64,000 nt of DNA from JAKEFM01 sp035695825 (GCA_035695825.1 DASRRH010000029.1:45811-109810); one strand, 5' to 3'; positions 43,280-52,881 are shown, counted from the stretch's first letter. Program-made: numbers and translations. The notes: a model not told the origin generated them from the letters alone.

Positions 43280-44103
43280 CGCGGAATCTCGACCCCCCTC
43301 TCCTCCCGCCGTCGGGCCACCTCGAAGGCGAGGACCGCCGCCGCCGCCGCGACGTTGAGCGACTCGACGCGCCCGCGGAGGGGGATCCGGACGCGGAGAT
43401 CCGCCGCACGCCGCAGCGCCGGCGGAAGCCCGTGTCCCTCGCTCCCGAGGAGGAGCGCGATCGGCCCCGCGAGGTCGGCGCGGCGGAAGTCCTCGCCTCC
43501 GCGCGAATCGGCGGCGAGGAGGCGGAGCCCTCGCCGTGCGAGGAGGGCGGCCGCGTCCACGGCCGCGAGGCCTGCGAGCACGGGGACCCGGAAGAGGGCC
43601 CCCGCGCTCGCCCGCGCGCACCGGTCTTGGAAGGGCCGGGCGGATCCGTCCGTGGCGAGGAATCCGGTCGCCCCGGCGGCCTCGGCGACGCGCAGGAGCG
43701 CCCCTAGGTTTCCCGGGTCCTGCACGCCCGCGGCGACGAGGAGGAAGGGATCCCCGCCGGTCGGGAAGAGGTCCTCCTCGCCCCACGCGGGAACGGGGGC
43801 GATCGCGGCCACCCCCTGGTGCGTCCGCGCCTCGGTCGCCGCCGCGACGACCGCGTCCGTCGCCGGAAACGGAGGGGGCGTCGAGCCCGTCAACCGCTCG
43901 AGGAGCCGCCGGCCCCCCTCCGTCGCCGCCAGCCTCGGCGACACGAGGACCGCCGCGGGGACCACTCCCGAGGCGAGGGCGTCCTCGACCAGGCGCACCC
44001 CCTCGAGGACGACGTCGCCGCGATCCCGCCCCTCCAGCGCCCGGCGGAACCGGAGGACGAGGGGGTTGCGGACCGAGGTGATCCGCTCGCCGGGTCGGGG
44101 CAT
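43276..44103 (-). CDS. TrmH/SpoU-family RNA 2'-O-methyltransferase
   Basis: A 275-residue enzyme from the ATG at 44103. It has an N-terminal substrate-binding domain ('ITSVRNPLVLRFRRALEGR') and the knotted SPOUT domain with motif 1 'VQDPGNLGALLRVAEAAGA', motif 2 'IALLLGSEGHGLP' and motif 3 'IPLRGRVESLNVAAAAAVL'. It methylates a ribose 2'-OH in rRNA or tRNA. It is coupled to rarA by GTGA and diverges from rsgA with only 24 bases between the start codons. Confidence 0.92.
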   Translation of the reverse strand: MPRPGERITSVRNPLVLRFRRALEGRDRGDVVLEGVRLVEDALASGVVPAAVLVSPRLAATEGGRRLLERLTGSTPPPFPATDAVVAAATEARTHQGVAAIAPVPAWGEEDLFPTGGDPFLLVAAGVQDPGNLGALLRVAEAAGATGFLATDGSARPFQDRCARASAGALFRVPVLAGLAAVDAAALLARRGLRLLAADSRGGEDFRRADLAGPIALLLGSEGHGLPPALRRAADLRVRIPLRGRVESLNVAAAAAVLAFEVARRREERGVEIPR

Positions 44104-44127
44104 CCTGCGCGATGATAAGGCCCGCCG

Positions 44128-45138
44128 ATGCTCCACGAAGGGCGGGTCGTCCAGGTCGACGCCAAGGTCTGCCACGTCGAGGCCGACGGGCGAATCGTCC
44201 CCTGCGTCCCGCGCGGCCGCCTCTTCGAGCGCCTCGGGGACGAACGGCGACCTCTCGCGGTGGGGGACTTCGTCCGCGTCGAGCTCACCGAGACCCCCGG
44301 CTCGGTCGAAGAACGCCTCGAGCGCCGCACCCTCCTCTTCCGAGCGAGCGCCGGCGAGGGGCGGCGCGCGCAGGTCCTCGTCGCGAACGCCGACCAGGTC
44401 CTCGTCGTCGCCTCGATCCGCGCCCCCGCCCTTTCCTTCTCCGGGGTCGACCGCATCCTCGCAGCTGCGGAGCACGGCGACCTCGGAGGGGTCGTCTGCC
44501 TGAACAAGATCGACCTCGCGGCCAAGAAGGAGGCGGAGGAAGCGGCCGGGATCTACCGGCGCGCGGGATTCCCGACGCTGCTCACCTGCGGGCTCCGCGG
44601 CGACGGGCTCGAGGACCTGCGCGCCGCGCTCGAGGGGAAGATCACGGTCCTCGCGGGGGCATCGGGCGTCGGGAAGTCGACCCTGATCAACGCGCTCCAG
44701 CCGGGGCTCGACCTGCGCATCGCCCCGGTGACCGGGAAGATGGGCGAGGGACGCCACACGACGACGGGCATCCGCCTTCTCCGCCTCGACTTCGGCGGCC
44801 AGGTGGTGGACACGCCGGGCATCCGGAGCTTCGCCCTCTGGCAGGTCGAGGCGGAGGACGTGCGCCTGCTCTTCCGCGACCTCCGCGGGATCGAGCGGCG
44901 CTGCCGCTTCTCCTCCTGCCTCCACCGGGAGGAGCCCGGATGCGCGGTGCGCGCGGCCGTCAAGCGCCGCCGGATCGCCCCGTCCCGGTACGCCTCCTAC
45001 CTCGACGTGCTGGCCGAGTGTCAACGCGAGCGCAGGGCGACCGCCGTCGACCCGCGACGGGAGAGGCGGACGCGGATCCCGCGTCAGCCGCGGGCGCCGA
45101 TCGAGGAGGAGGAAGGGGCCGAGGAGGACGCGGAGTAG
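44128..45138 (+). CDS. rsgA: Ribosome small-subunit-dependent GTPase A
   Basis: A 336-residue circularly permuted GTPase. An OB-fold N-terminus leads to the GTPase motifs in permuted order: G4 'NKIDLAAKK', then G1 'GASGVGKSTLINAL', G2 'HTTTGIRL' and G3 'VVDTPGIRSF'. The C-terminal zinc site is 'CRFSSCLHREEPGCAV'. RsgA promotes late 30S maturation. The final 40 residues are charged and low-complexity, slightly longer than usual. The location near S21 and RNA modification genes fits its function. Confidence 0.95.
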   Translation: MLHEGRVVQVDAKVCHVEADGRIVPCVPRGRLFERLGDERRPLAVGDFVRVELTETPGSVEERLERRTLLFRASAGEGRRAQVLVANADQVLVVASIRAPALSFSGVDRILAAAEHGDLGGVVCLNKIDLAAKKEAEEAAGIYRRAGFPTLLTCGLRGDGLEDLRAALEGKITVLAGASGVGKSTLINALQPGLDLRIAPVTGKMGEGRHTTTGIRLLRLDFGGQVVDTPGIRSFALWQVEAEDVRLLFRDLRGIERRCRFSSCLHREEPGCAVRAAVKRRRIAPSRYASYLDVLAECQRERRATAVDPRRERRTRIPRQPRAPIEEEEGAEEDAE

Positions 45139-45143
45139 CGTCC

Positions 45144-45157
45144 GGGCCTCGCGGCCC
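45144..45157. terminator. GC hairpin between rsgA and the porin gene
   Basis: gggcc (45144-45148) and ggccc (45153-45157) pair around the tetraloop tcgc, between the two convergent stop codons. No T-run follows, so strength is uncertain. Confidence 0.35.
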
Positions 45158-46452
45158 TAGAACGCCACCTCGAACTGGGCCCGGAGCACGGAGTCCTCCA
45201 GGTCGCCGCCGCCGAAGACGTCGACGACCCGCCGCGTGACGTCGGCCTGGAGCTTGAGGTCGTGCTTGCGGAAGTAGCGGCTCACCGCGAGCTGGTACTC
45301 GCGCTGCTGTCGCGTGGCTCCCGCGGCCAGGACGTCGTCGTCGAAGCTCGCCCCCGCCAACCGGACCGCGCCCTCCCATCCGTTCTCGAGGCAGTAGCCC
45401 GCCTGGAGGTAGCCCCCCACGTCGGTCGCCGTCGGGCCCGTGTCCGCATCCGATCGGCGGACGAACCACTCTCCCTGCACGGAGAGGCCCTGGAGGAAGA
45501 AGACCCCATCGAATCCGAAGGCGTCGACGTCGACGTCGGGGGAGACCGCGCGCACGGGGTTGTGGAAGAAGTTCGCTCCGATCCCGATGCGCGGTTCCTG
45601 CGTCCGGTCGAGATCCCCTTCGCTGTAGGGAACCGGGCCGAGAGGGTTCACGGCGACGCGGGCCGCCCAGCGCAGCGCGTTGTCGTCGTTCGTGTTGACG
45701 TTCTGGCCGTCGCCGTTGAACCCCCCGAGCGCGTACTCGAACATCCCTTCGGAGAGCCCCCCATGGACCATCACGCCTGGCTCGCGGCCGGGGGCGAACA
45801 GGTCGGTGACGAAGGAGCGGTCGACGAACTGCTGCCGGAAGGCCGAGACGAGCTCCTGGCGGCTGAAGGGGACCTTGTACTGGCCGGCGCGGATCTGGAG
45901 CTCCCGGTCGAAGGCGTAGTTCAGGTATCCGTCCCGGAGCGAAACGGACCCGCCCCGCAGCTCGGGGACGAACTTGTAGGTGAGCTCCTTGCCGTAGGCG
46001 TTCCCCTCGAACTCGAGGCGCAGCCGGTTGACGGCGATCGAGAGGGAGTCGCCCGCGGGGCCATCTTCGTCGCTGTCGACGTAGGTCGCCCGCATCTGGG
46101 TCTTCGCGCCGAGCCGCAGGCTGAAGTCCCCCTCCGGGGTCTCGAGGAGGAACCCCTTCTTGTAGGAGATCTTGAGCGAGGGGGTCTGGTCCTGGCCCGT
46201 GGTCTCGAACGCCGCCGCCAGGGTCCGGATCTCCTTGTCGAGATCGCCCTTCTTCGTCGCCTCGGCGGCGCGCATGCGGAGGGCAAGGTCGAGAAGCTCC
46301 TTCTTGGCGGCCTCGTCGACGAGGCCGCGCTCCTTCAGGATCTGGACGAGTCGCTCCTCGAAGGTCGTCGCGGGGACGGGCTCCTGGGAGAACGCGGCCG
46401 GAACGACGAGCCCGAAGACAAGGGAGACGGGGAGAAGGACCCTGGGCTTCAT
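45157..46452 (-). CDS. Phosphate-selective-type porin (OprO/OprP family)
   Basis: A 431-residue outer-membrane protein from the ATG at 46452, which opens onto the signal peptide 'MKPRVLLPVSLVFGLVVPAA' ending at F-S-Q. A short helical segment (residues 25-75, 'EERLVQILKERGLVDEAAKK') is followed by a beta-barrel with alternating strands. The barrel includes 'FSLRLGAKTQMRATY', 'IRAGQYKVPFSRQEL' (a hallmark of porin O/P) and a terminal Phe (QFEVAF) as expected for BAM-assembled barrels. The family takes up phosphate or polyphosphate in some species but is also found with other substrates. Confidence 0.88.
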   Translation of the reverse strand: MKPRVLLPVSLVFGLVVPAAFSQEPVPATTFEERLVQILKERGLVDEAAKKELLDLALRMRAAEATKKGDLDKEIRTLAAAFETTGQDQTPSLKISYKKGFLLETPEGDFSLRLGAKTQMRATYVDSDEDGPAGDSLSIAVNRLRLEFEGNAYGKELTYKFVPELRGGSVSLRDGYLNYAFDRELQIRAGQYKVPFSRQELVSAFRQQFVDRSFVTDLFAPGREPGVMVHGGLSEGMFEYALGGFNGDGQNVNTNDDNALRWAARVAVNPLGPVPYSEGDLDRTQEPRIGIGANFFHNPVRAVSPDVDVDAFGFDGVFFLQGLSVQGEWFVRRSDADTGPTATDVGGYLQAGYCLENGWEGAVRLAGASFDDDVLAAGATRQQREYQLAVSRYFRKHDLKLQADVTRRVVDVFGGGDLEDSVLRAQFEVAF

Positions 46453-46774
46453 CTCAGCACTCCGGAAGGGGGGGACGGGACCGGAACCGTTCCGATTCCG
46501 GACTCGATCCTCGGAAGGGGGTGCGGCGGCACTTGAGCGCGGCATTTCTCGAGCGGGCCGCCGAATCCACGCAAGGGGGGGTCGTTGAGCGTTCATTCCT
46601 TTGGGCGGCAATGAGTTGCGTCGGACCGGGCGCGGTCCCTTTGCGCCTTCGAAACCATCCGAAGTTCCTCAGGGCCGAGAGGGATGTTCCCCGTCCGAAG
46701 GAGGTCTTGCGGATGACCAGTCCGGGGCCCCGTGTGGCAGGTAGCCGCCCGGCTCCCCTTGGGAGAAGTTCCCC
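46453..46774. other. Divergent intergenic region of 322 bases
   Basis: This is the only stretch above 300 bases without a gene. It separates the porin and the rhodanese-YidC-PEP protein and is less GC-rich than the surroundings (for example around 46570-46720). No RNA gene, strong terminator or convincing -35/-10 pair was found. A short inverted repeat gcaa-tgag-ttgc lies near 46608-46620. It must contain the promoters of both genes. Confidence 0.5.
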
Positions 46775-49700
46775 ATGGTGCCGCGTTCCCTCCGCGTCAC
46801 TCCGGTCGAGGTCGCTCTCGCTTTCGTCCTCCTGGCGGGACCGGCCTGGGCAATCCCCTCGCCGGACGTCGTTGTCAACGTCTTCTCGAACCTCGCCCAT
46901 CTCCTCGCGCTCGGCGGCGCCTATCTCGGCGGTCGGGCGCTCCTCCAGAAGAAGCCGGACCTAGGCCGCCGCCGGGCGGGCAACCCCCGCCTCCTCGCAA
47001 TCCTGGGCCTCGCCCTCGCCGGCTCCGTCGTCGCCAACTTCCTCCAGTATCGGGCGCAGTCCGACGCGAAGGCCCGCCGGCTCACGCTGAACCTGTTCCG
47101 CACCTCGAAGCAGGCCGGCCGGACGATCAAGGACGAGAACCTCAAGACGCTCGATTTCAGCGAGCAGATCGTCCACCCGTTCGGGCTCGACGACCGGGAC
47201 GTGGCCGCGATCCTCGGAAGACCGGGCTGTCCCCCTGTTGTCGACGTCCGCGAGGACGAGGAGTACGCGCAGGCCTGGCTGGCCGGCTCGAGCCACGCCC
47301 GCTATCCGGACATGCTCGCCGAGCCCGAGAAGTACCTGGATCCCGGCGTCCGCACGATCCTCTTCTGCTGGTCCGGAAACCGCTCCGCCGAGCTCGTCGA
47401 AGCCCTCCGTCCGAGGGGATGGGACGTCGTGTTCGTCCGCGGGGGCTACGAGAAGTGGCGGGCCGACGGGCACCCGCTCGAAGGGTGGGGGGCGACCCAC
47501 GGCGACCCGCGCGACATCCCCGGCTACCCCAACCGCACGCGGCTCCTCGACACGGACGACGTCCTCGCCGCGATGCGGAGGGGGAAGGTCGTTTTTGTCG
47601 ACAACCGGTACGACACCGAGTTCAAGGCGGAGCGCCTCCCGGACTCCATCCAGATCTGCATCCGGGCTCTCCCGAGCGCCGAGATCGATCGGAAGATCCA
47701 GGAGCTGCCGAAGGAGCCCGCCTACATCGGGGTCGTCTACGACAAGCGGAGCGGCTTCTTCTCGACCGTCGTCGGCTCGAAGCTCGCGAAGGCCGGCCTG
47801 CGGTATCTCGGCCGCTACACGGTCCCGCACGAGCTTCCCCCGGACGCCGCGAGCGTCGTGAAGAAGGAAGCGACACTCGCCGCCGGATCGAACTTCGGGT
47901 TCCTCGCCCCCCTGTGCGAGCCGCTCCGGTCCCTCCTCCTCTGGTTCGGCGACCGGCTCGGGTCGATCGCGCTCGGCCTCATCGCCGCGGTCGTCGCCCT
48001 GCGGCTCTTCCTCCTGCCGCTGACCGCCGCCGCCCAGCGCTCGGCCATCCGGATGAACCGGGTCGCCGACGAGATCCGGAAACTCAAGGCGCGCTTCGCC
48101 GCCGACCCGCGGGGGCGCCGCGCCGCGCTCCGGACCGCCTATCGCGAGGCGGGCGTGCACCCGCTCCTCTCGATCCTCGCGCTCGTCGTCCAGCTCTTCG
48201 CCCTCATGGGTCTCTTCCGAGTCGTGGCGGGGCTGGAGGAGCTTCAGGGACTCCCCCTGGTTCCCGGATGGATCGACGATCTCTCCGTGCCCGACCCCTG
48301 GCTCGTCCTCCCCGGCGCGGTGGGCCTCGCGACCGGCGCCCTGATGATGATCGGCGCCGAGCGGGGCAGGCGCGGCCGCTGGACCGTTCCGTGCGTCACC
48401 GGGCTCGCCCTCGCCGCGCTCGTCTCGCCCTTCCGGGCTGCGATCTCCCTTTATCTCGCCCTCAGCGTCGGCCTTGCGGCGGTCGAGAAGGCCCTCGTTC
48501 TGGCCTCCGAGAAACGACGCGCCCGAGGGGCCTCCGCCGCGGCGGCGTCCCGGACGAGCGACGGCCTCTTCCCGCTCGCGGAGGCCGCCCGGCCCGAGGG
48601 GATCGGGGGAAAGGCCCGCAACCTCGCCCGGCTCCGCGAAGCCGGATTCCCCGTCCCGGACGGCTTCGTCGCCCCCGCGTTCTTCTTCGACCCGCTGAAC
48701 GGGTCTCCCTGGAAGCCGACGGAGACGCAACGCAGCGCGCTGGTCCGCGCCTTCCGCACCCTCGGGGCCCCACGGGTCGCGGTGCGGTCGAGCGCGCTCC
48801 GGGAGGACGGGAGCACGGCCTCCTACGCCGGGATCTTCGAGAGCGTCCTCGACGTCGACGAGGAGCGGCTCCCCGAGGCGGTGGGGCTCGTGCTCGACTC
48901 TTTCCGGTCCGAACGGGCCAAGGCCTACGGCGAGGCCTCTCCTCCGTGCGTGCTCGTCCAGCGGATGGTCGAGCCGCAGTGGGCAGGGGTCGCGTTCACG
49001 ACCCACCCCCTCGACGCCGGCGCCCTCCTGATCGAGGCGGCGCGCGGGTGCGCCGAGGACCTCGTCCAGGGGCGCCTCAATCCCGAGCGGGTCGTCCTCG
49101 AGCGCGAGACCCTCGCCGTCGAGTCGGGCCGGGCGGAGTTCCCCGCCGACCAGCTCGCCCGACTCGCCCTGCGGATCGAGGCGTTCTTCGGGCGGCCGCA
49201 GGACGTCGAGTGGGCCTTCGCCGAAGGGCGGTTCTTCGTCCTGCAGTCGCGCGACGTCACGTGCCGTCCGGCCGTGGCGGAGAGGGCCGTGCTGCGCGAG
49301 CGCGAGCGCCGTCGCCTCCGGGCCCGTGCCGCGGGCATGCCGCCCGACCGCGGGCTCTGGAAGTCGACGGCGCTCACGGAGGATCTCCCCTACCCCACCG
49401 AACTGTCGCTCTCGCTGATGCGGGCGTTGTGGGGGAACGGAGGGGCGGTCGGGGCGGCGTGCCGCCGGCTCGGCCTCTCCTACAACGCCCGCGTCCGCCC
49501 CGAGGAGGTCGTCGAGACCCTCTTCGGGCGCCTCTACGTGAATGGGGAGGCGGAGGCCCGCCTCTTCCCGCGGCGCGCGTGGAGCCTCTCGGCCTGGCGC
49601 ATCGAGCGCGAGCGGCGCGACTACGAGCGCCGCTTCCGCGAGACGGTCGCGCCCGGGATCGAGCGGGCCGTCTACGACGAGTTCCTCCTCGACCTCTCGC

Positions 49701-50884
49701 GGATGGACGACGCCACGCTCTTCGAGACCGTCCGCCGCCGCTGGCGGACCTACGTGGAGGACCATTCGCCGGCAGTGGAGGTCGTCAACGTCCTCGCCGA
49801 CTGGTGCCACCGCGTCGTCGAAAAGGATCTCGCCGCCACGGACCTCCGCCCCGCGGACTTCCTCCGCGGAAAGGCGCCCGGGGCTTCGGCCCGGGCGAAC
49901 GCGTTGCTCCTCGACGTCGCCCAGGGGAGGGAGCCGCTCGCCGCGTACCTCGCCGCCTTCGGCCACCGCGCGGAGGTCGATTACGAGCTCGCTTCCCCGC
50001 GCTTCCGGGAGGTCCCGGAACGGATCGAGCGGCTGCTCGAGGCGCTCCGGAGCATGAACGGGAACGGATCCCCCGGGGGGTACGAGAACGGCGGCGGTGC
50101 GGGGCCGGTCCCCGGCCCCGCGGAGCGCGCGGGGACCTTCGCCGCCTCCCTCCCGCGGGTCCGCCGCCGCCTCTTCGAGGAGAATGTCGCCTTCCTGTGC
50201 GCGTACGAGACGCTGAAGGAGGACGCGAAGGACCTCCTGGTCCGCGAGGTCGCACTCTTGCGCGAGGCCTTCCTCGAGGTCGGGCGGCGCCGCGGCCTGG
50301 GCGACGGGGTCTTCGACCTCACCTACGAGGAGGCCCTCTCGCTCGAGAATCCCGAGGTCCGCCTCGACGCCCTCGCCGCGGCGCGGCGCGCGAGGCGGGA
50401 GGCCTTCGAGGGGCTCGAACTCCCGCCGACGGTGTGCCCGCGCCACCTCGAGGACTTCGGATTGGACGTCATCGGGAGTCCCGCGAGCGAGGGATGCCCC
50501 AACGGGCGGCTCGCGGGACTCGCCGTTTCTCGAGGGCGCACCGCCCGCGGACGCGCCCGCGTCGTCCGGTCGCTCGAGGACCTTGGAGCCTTCCGCCCGG
50601 GCGAGATCCTCGTCGCTCCCTACACCGAACCCGCCTGGAGCGTCATCTTCCCGAGGGCGGGCGGGGTCGTGACGGAGGTCGGGGGGACGCTCTGCCACAC
50701 CGCGATCCTCGCGCGGGAGTACGGGTTGACGGCCGTCGTGGGCGTCGAGGGGGCGACGCGCCGCATCCGCACGGGCGACCTCCTCCGCATCGAGGCCGAC
50801 GGCGGCGTCCTCATCGAGTCCGCCGGCGCAACGCCCGAGACCTTCCCCTCCGAGGCCTCCGCCTCCTCCGGGGGGCCCGCGTAG
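46775..50884 (+). CDS. Rhodanese-rhodanese-YidC-like-PEP synthase-like fusion membrane protein
   Basis: A 1369-residue protein (ATG at 46775 after GGGAGAAG). Residues 1-27 look like a signal peptide (LLAGPAWA), with membrane segments at about 30-55 and 71-90. A rhodanese domain (about 137-237) has the active loop C-W-S-G-N-R-S (Cys198); a second rhodanese fold (about 260-350) lacks the Cys. Residues 387-575 match the YidC/Oxa1 core: 'ALRLFLLPLTAAAQRS', a charged cytoplasmic loop, then 'EAGVHPLLSILALVVQL', five helices in all. Residues 597-830 are a PPDK-type ATP-grasp ('GIGGKARNLARLREAGFPVP', 'VAVRSSALREDGS'), followed by a helical middle and a swivel domain with 'GGTLCHTAILARE' (His1308). 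By this topology the rhodaneses are periplasmic and the dikinase cytoplasmic. Function unknown. Confidence 0.88.
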   Translation: MVPRSLRVTPVEVALAFVLLAGPAWAIPSPDVVVNVFSNLAHLLALGGAYLGGRALLQKKPDLGRRRAGNPRLLAILGLALAGSVVANFLQYRAQSDAKARRLTLNLFRTSKQAGRTIKDENLKTLDFSEQIVHPFGLDDRDVAAILGRPGCPPVVDVREDEEYAQAWLAGSSHARYPDMLAEPEKYLDPGVRTILFCWSGNRSAELVEALRPRGWDVVFVRGGYEKWRADGHPLEGWGATHGDPRDIPGYPNRTRLLDTDDVLAAMRRGKVVFVDNRYDTEFKAERLPDSIQICIRALPSAEIDRKIQELPKEPAYIGVVYDKRSGFFSTVVGSKLAKAGLRYLGRYTVPHELPPDAASVVKKEATLAAGSNFGFLAPLCEPLRSLLLWFGDRLGSIALGLIAAVVALRLFLLPLTAAAQRSAIRMNRVADEIRKLKARFAADPRGRRAALRTAYREAGVHPLLSILALVVQLFALMGLFRVVAGLEELQGLPLVPGWIDDLSVPDPWLVLPGAVGLATGALMMIGAERGRRGRWTVPCVTGLALAALVSPFRAAISLYLALSVGLAAVEKALVLASEKRRARGASAAAASRTSDGLFPLAEAARPEGIGGKARNLARLREAGFPVPDGFVAPAFFFDPLNGSPWKPTETQRSALVRAFRTLGAPRVAVRSSALREDGSTASYAGIFESVLDVDEERLPEAVGLVLDSFRSERAKAYGEASPPCVLVQRMVEPQWAGVAFTTHPLDAGALLIEAARGCAEDLVQGRLNPERVVLERETLAVESGRAEFPADQLARLALRIEAFFGRPQDVEWAFAEGRFFVLQSRDVTCRPAVAERAVLRERERRRLRARAAGMPPDRGLWKSTALTEDLPYPTELSLSLMRALWGNGGAVGAACRRLGLSYNARVRPEEVVETLFGRLYVNGEAEARLFPRRAWSLSAWRIERERRDYERRFRETVAPGIERAVYDEFLLDLSRMDDATLFETVRRRWRTYVEDHSPAVEVVNVLADWCHRVVEKDLAATDLRPADFLRGKAPGASARANALLLDVAQGREPLAAYLAAFGHRAEVDYELASPRFREVPERIERLLEALRSMNGNGSPGGYENGGGAGPVPGPAERAGTFAASLPRVRRRLFEENVAFLCAYETLKEDAKDLLVREVALLREAFLEVGRRRGLGDGVFDLTYEEALSLENPEVRLDALAAARRARREAFEGLELPPTVCPRHLEDFGLDVIGSPASEGCPNGRLAGLAVSRGRTARGRARVVRSLEDLGAFRPGEILVAPYTEPAWSVIFPRAGGVVTEVGGTLCHTAILAREYGLTAVVGVEGATRRIRTGDLLRIEADGGVLIESAGATPETFPSEASASSGGPA

Positions 50885-50890
50885 CGCGCC

Positions 50891-50909
50891 GGACGGGGAG
50901 GCTCCGTCC
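50891..50909. terminator. GC hairpin between convergent fusion and kinase genes
   Basis: ggacgg (50891-50896) pairs with ccgtcc (50904-50909) around a seven-base loop, in the 38-base gap between two convergent stop codons. No T-run follows. Confidence 0.4.
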
Positions 50910-50922
50910 CCTCGCGGCCCGT

Positions 50923-52881
50923 TCAGGCCGGCTCGGGGGCCGTTTCCCCCGTCGGAGGGTCCTCCGCGCCCTCCGGCGCGCCGCGCGCGACGACGAGTCG
51001 GGGTTCGGTCCCCGCGGCTCCTCCTTGGGGGAGGGGAGGGGCTCCCGGGTCCACCGCGGTTCTCTCCCCCGCCCACGCCGGGATCCGGAAGGAGAACGTG
51101 CTCCCCTCGCCAGGCGTGCTCCGCGCGGAGATCTGCCCCCCGAGCCGCTCGACGATCGCCCGGGAGATGGAGAGGCCGAGCCCGGTCCCCTTCGGCTTCG
51201 ACACCAGCGGATCGCCGATCTGGGTGAAGCGTTCGAACACGCGGGGGAGGTCCTCGGCCGCGATCCCCAAACCGGTGTCGCGAACTTCCACCACGCACCA
51301 GAGCCGGTTCCCCCCCGCCTCGCCCTCGGTCTCTCCCCGCGTCTCGATCGTCAGGCGGCCTCCCGGCGGAGTGAACTTGATCCCGTTCGAGACGAGGTTG
51401 ACGAGGACCTGAACGACCCTCTGGCGGTCGGCGGTCATCGCCGGCGTGTCCGGCGCGTCCTCGATCCGTAGCTGCACGTTGGCCTTCTCCGCGACGGCCC
51501 GGAAGTTGACCGCAACCTCCTTCGCGAGCCCGACGACGTCGACCCGCTCGATCCGGAACCGCACTGCTCCCCCCTCGAGTCGCGAGATGTCGAGGATGTC
51601 GTTCACGAGCTCGGACATGCGCCCCGACTCGCGCTGGATGATCTCGAGGAATTCCTGCTGCGTCCGTCGATCCTCGGGCGGGGCGGAGAGGAGGATCTCC
51701 GTGAAGGCGAGGATCGAGGTGAGGGGCGTGCGCAGCTCGTGGGAGACGGACGCGATGAACTCGTCCTTCATCGCCGCCTCCTCCCTCTCGAGCGTCACGT
51801 CCCGGAGCACGGCCACGTACTGGATCCTCCCCTGCCCGCCGCCGGCCACGCGCGCGAGGCTCCAGCGTACGGAGCGGCGTCCGACCCGGGTCGTGAAGGA
51901 GCGGGGGGGCTTCCTCTCTTCGGGAAACGCGAACGGGAGGGCGCTTCCCTTCGCGTCGACCTCGAGGGGGAGGAACTCCCGGATCCGCCGGCCGAGGACG
52001 AGGTCGCGCGGCCCGAGAAGCCCCGCCACGGCCCCGTTCGTAAGGACGACCTTCTCCTCGTCGTCCGCGACGAGGACCCCCTCGCCGAGCGACTGGAGGA
52101 TCGACTCGAGCTGGAGGTAGGCGGCCCGGACCGATTCGAACTGCGCGTGCAACGCCCGGTCGCGCTCGTCGACGGCCCTCCGCGCGGTCGAGAGCGCTCC
52201 GGCGAGCACGGCGAACTCCGCCTTCCGCGCGCGGTGGACGGGGGGGGGCTCCACCCCGGCGCCGAACGCCCGGGCGTAGGCCGTGAGTTCGCGGATCGGC
52301 AGGAAGACGAGCCGCCGCAGGTTCCCGAGGAGCCAGAGGACGAGGAAAGCCGAGAGCCCCACCGTCCCCCCCGCCACCCAGGCGCTCGCCCTCCCGAGGA
52401 ACCGATCGATCCGATCCGTCCGGTAGGCGATCGTCAACTTGCCGAGGTCCCGCGTCCGCTTCGCGTCGATCCGCGCCTTCATCTCGAACCCCACCCGGAC
52501 CTCTTTCGAGGGGTCTTCCGGGCCGAGCAGGGTTCCGGCGGCGAGGCGGCCGTTCGTCAGCAGCTCGATTGCCCGGATGTCCGGATCCCTCTCCACGACC
52601 TCGGTGATCGCCCGCCTCACCTCGGCCCAGTCGTTCACGAGCATCTTGTCCTGCGCGAACTGCTCGAAATGGAAGGCGAGCGTCCTCCCCGACTCGGCGA
52701 GTTGGGCGCGCAGGAGGTCCCGCGCTTCCTGGAGGAGGACGTACCCCGTCGCGAGGAGCACCGGGACGATCCCGGCGACGAGGAGGACCAGACGGGTCGC
52801 GAGTTTCGCCCCGGGCGGAGGGGGCGCCCGCGACGCCGGACGCTCGGGCGGTTCGGCGTTCCCTCCTCCGAGAGGGGTCAC
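50923..52881 (-). CDS. Membrane sensor histidine kinase with PAS domain
   Basis: A 652-residue kinase from a GTG overlapping the binding-protein stop (GTGA). Transmembrane helices at about 30-50 and 167-187 enclose a periplasmic sensor of about 115 residues. A HAMP-like linker and a PAS domain (about 257-365, 'ILQSLGEGVLVADDEEKVV') follow. HisKA has the phosphoacceptor S-V-S-H-E-L-R-T-P (His381). The ATPase shows the N box 'NLVSNGIKFTPPGG', G1 'DTGLGI' and G2 'GTGLGLSIS'. The last 50 residues are a Pro/Gly-rich tail. No response regulator gene is nearby. Coupling to a PhnD-like protein suggests that protein delivers the periplasmic signal. Confidence 0.92.
   Translation of the reverse strand: MTPLGGGNAEPPERPASRAPPPPGAKLATRLVLLVAGIVPVLLATGYVLLQEARDLLRAQLAESGRTLAFHFEQFAQDKMLVNDWAEVRRAITEVVERDPDIRAIELLTNGRLAAGTLLGPEDPSKEVRVGFEMKARIDAKRTRDLGKLTIAYRTDRIDRFLGRASAWVAGGTVGLSAFLVLWLLGNLRRLVFLPIRELTAYARAFGAGVEPPPVHRARKAEFAVLAGALSTARRAVDERDRALHAQFESVRAAYLQLESILQSLGEGVLVADDEEKVVLTNGAVAGLLGPRDLVLGRRIREFLPLEVDAKGSALPFAFPEERKPPRSFTTRVGRRSVRWSLARVAGGGQGRIQYVAVLRDVTLEREEAAMKDEFIASVSHELRTPLTSILAFTEILLSAPPEDRRTQQEFLEIIQRESGRMSELVNDILDISRLEGGAVRFRIERVDVVGLAKEVAVNFRAVAEKANVQLRIEDAPDTPAMTADRQRVVQVLVNLVSNGIKFTPPGGRLTIETRGETEGEAGGNRLWCVVEVRDTGLGIAAEDLPRVFERFTQIGDPLVSKPKGTGLGLSISRAIVERLGGQISARSTPGEGSTFSFRIPAWAGERTAVDPGAPPLPQGGAAGTEPRLVVARGAPEGAEDPPTGETAPEPA

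Noticed and set aside
46521..46774. Possible small gene in the porin/fusion gap
   Set aside because: The frame continues into the fusion gene out of phase and has no ribosome site or recognisable sequence.
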